Part shown: positions 63,984-64,000 of the stretch, piece after piece
Layout of the letters: every line of letters begins with the position of its first letter
Position numbering within the stretch: position 1 is the stretch's first letter
Source: Dermacentor variabilis
Lineage: Eukaryota > Arthropoda > Arachnida > Ixodida > Ixodidae
Reading direction: 5' to 3'
Length of the DNA stretch: 64,000 nucleotides
NCBI RefSeq assembly: GCF_050947875.1
Contig: NC_134570.1
Location: 243,032,584 to 243,096,583 of the forward strand
Position numbers and translations under genes: made by a program
The notes under the pieces: generated by a model
The model's input: the letters and a program-made list of their open reading frames with translations, nothing else
What the model was told of the DNA's origin: nothing
Databases searched by the model: none

Positions 63984-64000
63984 ATTTGACCGGCGAAGGC

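Larger units (their letters stand above)
59938..64000 (-). mobile_element. CR1/Jockey-like LINE (minus strand), runs off the window
   Basis: ORF1 (63534-63983), endonuclease (63022-63537), RT (61558-62574) and C-terminal domain (60168-60975), then a 3' end with AATAAATGATGATGATG next to 59938. The 5' end lies beyond 64000. RT is split by a second LINE tail with a Ruka SINE. The clade is tentative. Confidence 0.85.

Noticed and set aside
1..64000. CRISPR array, prokaryotic operon or phage
   Set aside because: All large features are eukaryotic retroelements or DNA transposons, with splice sites and a metazoan exon. No spaced repeats of CRISPR type are present.

Overview
The window looks like non-genic chromosome from a hard tick (Ixodidae, probably metastriate). 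The evidence is two copies of a tRNA-headed SINE that I recognise as Ruka (described from Rhipicephalus), Penelope-like elements with GIY-YIG ends, K02A2.6-type Ty3/gypsy elements, Tigger/pogo elements and Harbinger units with MADF proteins. By eye about 85% of the 64 kb is transposable element, mostly nested. The only host coding sequence I can name is one 119-bp exon (49092-49210, + strand) of SSU72, the RNA polymerase II CTD phosphatase. The surrounding sequence is therefore probably intron of that gene.

Layout, left to right. G1 (1-4542, +) is a decayed Ty3/gypsy element; the window opens inside its 5' LTR. G2 (6200-17734, -) is a gypsy element with a 4-bp ATAT target duplication. Its 3' LTR holds pogo remnant P1, its RT holds pogo remnant P2, its RNase H holds a LINE tail, and its gag holds gypsy element G3 (12691-17055, -), which is much better preserved and has a GACAC duplication. 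G4 (18295-23266, -) is a relative of G2 that has lost RT motif A.

A Penelope-like element (PLE-1, 24448-33797, +) follows, with direct pseudo-LTR repeats. Its RT holds a palindromic 304-bp insert with a 14-bp duplication. Its C-terminus is split by a LINE tail, which is split by a Tigger/pogo element (P3). The P3 transposase is split near its C-terminus by a composite of inverted Harbinger-like MADF units, one of which holds a further unit and another a 1.3-kb TIR element. At several layers the target duplications match and removing the insert restores the outer frame.

G5 (35221-48355, +) is a gypsy element lacking RT/RNase H. It contains a Ruka SINE, a second PLE palindrome and, in its 3' LTR, pogo element P4 (39120-48347). 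P4 contains RTE-type LINE ends and a second Penelope element (PLE-2), itself split by gypsy element G6 (41681-46909, -). After the SSU72 exon come two TTAA-flanked non-autonomous DNA elements, then an RTE LINE (55624-59937, -) split by gypsy-like chimera G7, in which a PHD finger/coiled coil/SGNH-hydrolase reading frame runs in frame into a gypsy integrase. Last is a CR1/Jockey-like LINE (59938 to the window end, -), itself split by another LINE tail carrying a second Ruka.

Nearly every element gene is broken. The best preserved are the P3 transposase (interrupted only by the nested insert), the G3 gag-pol (one frame, four stops), the G7 chimeric frame and the small MADF frames. The value of the window is as a layered record of insertions. 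The chimeric SGNH-integrase frame, the PLE palindromes and the deep nest at 24448-33797 most deserve follow-up.
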